Assembly (NCBI GenBank): GCA_030614645.1
Contig: JAUWTR010000154.1
Coordinates: 1 to 5,327 of the forward strand
Direction of reading: 5' to 3'
DNA from: Candidatus Aminicenantota bacterium
Lineage (GTDB): Bacteria > Acidobacteriota > Aminicenantia > Aminicenantales > Aminicenantaceae
DNA length: 5,327 bases
Under the pieces are notes generated by a model that was not told the DNA's origin, did no database searches, and saw only the letters and a list, made by a program, of their open reading frames with translations. Below are positions 4,697 through 5,327 of this stretch, piece by piece. Each line of letters starts with the position of its first letter. Positions within the stretch are counted from its first letter, which is position 1. A program made the translations under genes and the position numbers.

Positions 4697-5327
4697 TGAA
4701 TGAGATAAAGCTCCTTTTGCGGGGGAGATAAATACTCGACTCCACTTGCAGTGGCAATCGCCTGCTCATGATCCCACCAGAATAAATATAGGTCTTCGTG
4801 TTCGCTGGAAGGCCATGGCATATAGATAAAATATTCCAAAACAAAGTGGTGATTGGGTGGGAGAGGGATATCCCATGTCCACTCCGGACCGTTTGAGCCA
4901 ATCCTGGGGCCAAAATAATTCTCGAACTTTCTCTTACGCGCTCCTTTTCCCATGGCATGGCAGTCGATATTGAGGTGGGTCTTTTCAGGATAAAAACCTG
5001 CGGTATAAGAGGGGAAATCGTTCTTTGGGGTAAATAAATGCAATTGTCCATCCCTAATAATAATCCCTTCCTCTTCAAATTTCGCCTTGTAGTTCTTGAC
5101 TATTTCACGAGGGGTAAGTCCCTCCTTGATGGTCTCTGCCAGAATCTTGTCGATCTTCAGATATTCTACCCAGAGTTTTTTGATTTCCGGAGGCGGTTCA
5201 GTCTCTCCTTTGCGGAGCACATACGCGTACGTCCCCTGGCTTGGCGCGGCAACAATGTCGCCTCCCTGGATTACAACATTTTCATGGCCTAGACTTCTTC
5301 CTCTTTGTGATATTCCTATGCCTCTCC
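4693..5327 (-). CDS. M24-family (aminopeptidase P / creatinase fold) protein, C-terminal part, truncated by window end
   Basis: The minus-strand frame stays open from the stop (4693-4695) to the window edge, giving 210 visible residues; a GTG at 5220 is an internal Val, not a start. The segment shows the pita-bread fold order: VIQGGDIVAAPSQGTYAYV (18-36), LWVEYLKIDKILAETIKEGLTPREI, the His motif IDCHAMGKG (His123), NHHFVLEYFIYMP (Glu164), and DHEQAIATASGVEYLSPPQ (Glu187), which matches the closing E-D-x-x-x-V-T-x-x-G-V-E-x-L motif. These supply the expected His and two Glu ligands. The two upstream metal Asp residues (DxG...D..R in active members) are not seen: AAPSQG and LRKGE stand there. 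M24 includes metal-free enzymes (creatinase), so function is open. An exported form is possible but the N-terminus is outside. The stop overlaps that of the convergent M28 gene. Confidence 0.82.
   Translation of the reverse strand, partial: RGIGISQRGRSLGHENVVIQGGDIVAAPSQGTYAYVLRKGETEPPPEIKKLWVEYLKIDKILAETIKEGLTPREIVKNYKAKFEEEGIIIRDGQLHLFTPKNDFPSYTAGFYPEKTHLNIDCHAMGKGARKRKFENYFGPRIGSNGPEWTWDIPLPPNHHFVLEYFIYMPWPSSEHEDLYLFWWDHEQAIATASGVEYLSPPQKELYLIH

Noticed and set aside
5038..5292. 84-codon plus-strand frame near the right end
   Set aside because: It is antisense to the M24-family gene, whose frame stays open through the window edge and shows family motifs.

Overview
The window (5,327 bp, moderate GC with AT-rich spacers) looks like a bacterial chromosomal segment, probably from an uncultured Gram-negative organism. 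Two products carry classical Sec signal peptides, the genes are preceded by Shine-Dalgarno sequences, and the M28/M24 peptidase types resemble those abundant in peptide-degrading lineages such as Acidobacteriota or Candidatus Aminicenantes. That taxonomic guess rests on general resemblance only and is weak.

Layout from left to right: (1) the 3' part of an alpha/beta hydrolase gene (+, to 791), whose nucleophile elbow has Asp where Ser is usual in close relatives; (2) a 338-bp non-coding tract (792-1129) packed with repeats: a 70-bp duplication of the hydrolase 3' end, an 11-bp inverted repeat, and two 39-nt palindromic modules with oligo-G loops; (3) a YciA-type hotdog acyl-CoA thioesterase (-, 1130-1501) with its own probable promoter; (4) a secreted NagZ-like family 3 glycoside hydrolase (-, 1633-2790) with an intact catalytic apparatus; (5) a 331-bp divergent spacer (2791-3121) with a strong REP-like hairpin and candidate promoters in both directions; (6) a secreted M28-family peptidase homologue (+, 3122-4696) in which several active-site residues are replaced; (7) the C-terminal part of an M24-family (aminopeptidase P / creatinase fold) protein (-, from 4693 past the window end), which apparently lacks the two metal-binding aspartates and whose stop codon interlocks with that of the M28 gene.

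The genes alternate in strand and do not form one operon, so no multi-gene pathway can be argued from layout. Individual roles would fit peptide and cell-wall-sugar scavenging (peptidase homologues, beta-N-acetylhexosaminidase-like enzyme) and acyl-CoA turnover (thioesterase). No complete novel defence or mobile system is evident. The points most worth a second look are the hairpin-rich element bracketed by duplicated hydrolase 3' ends, and the unusual catalytic residues in three of the five enzymes.
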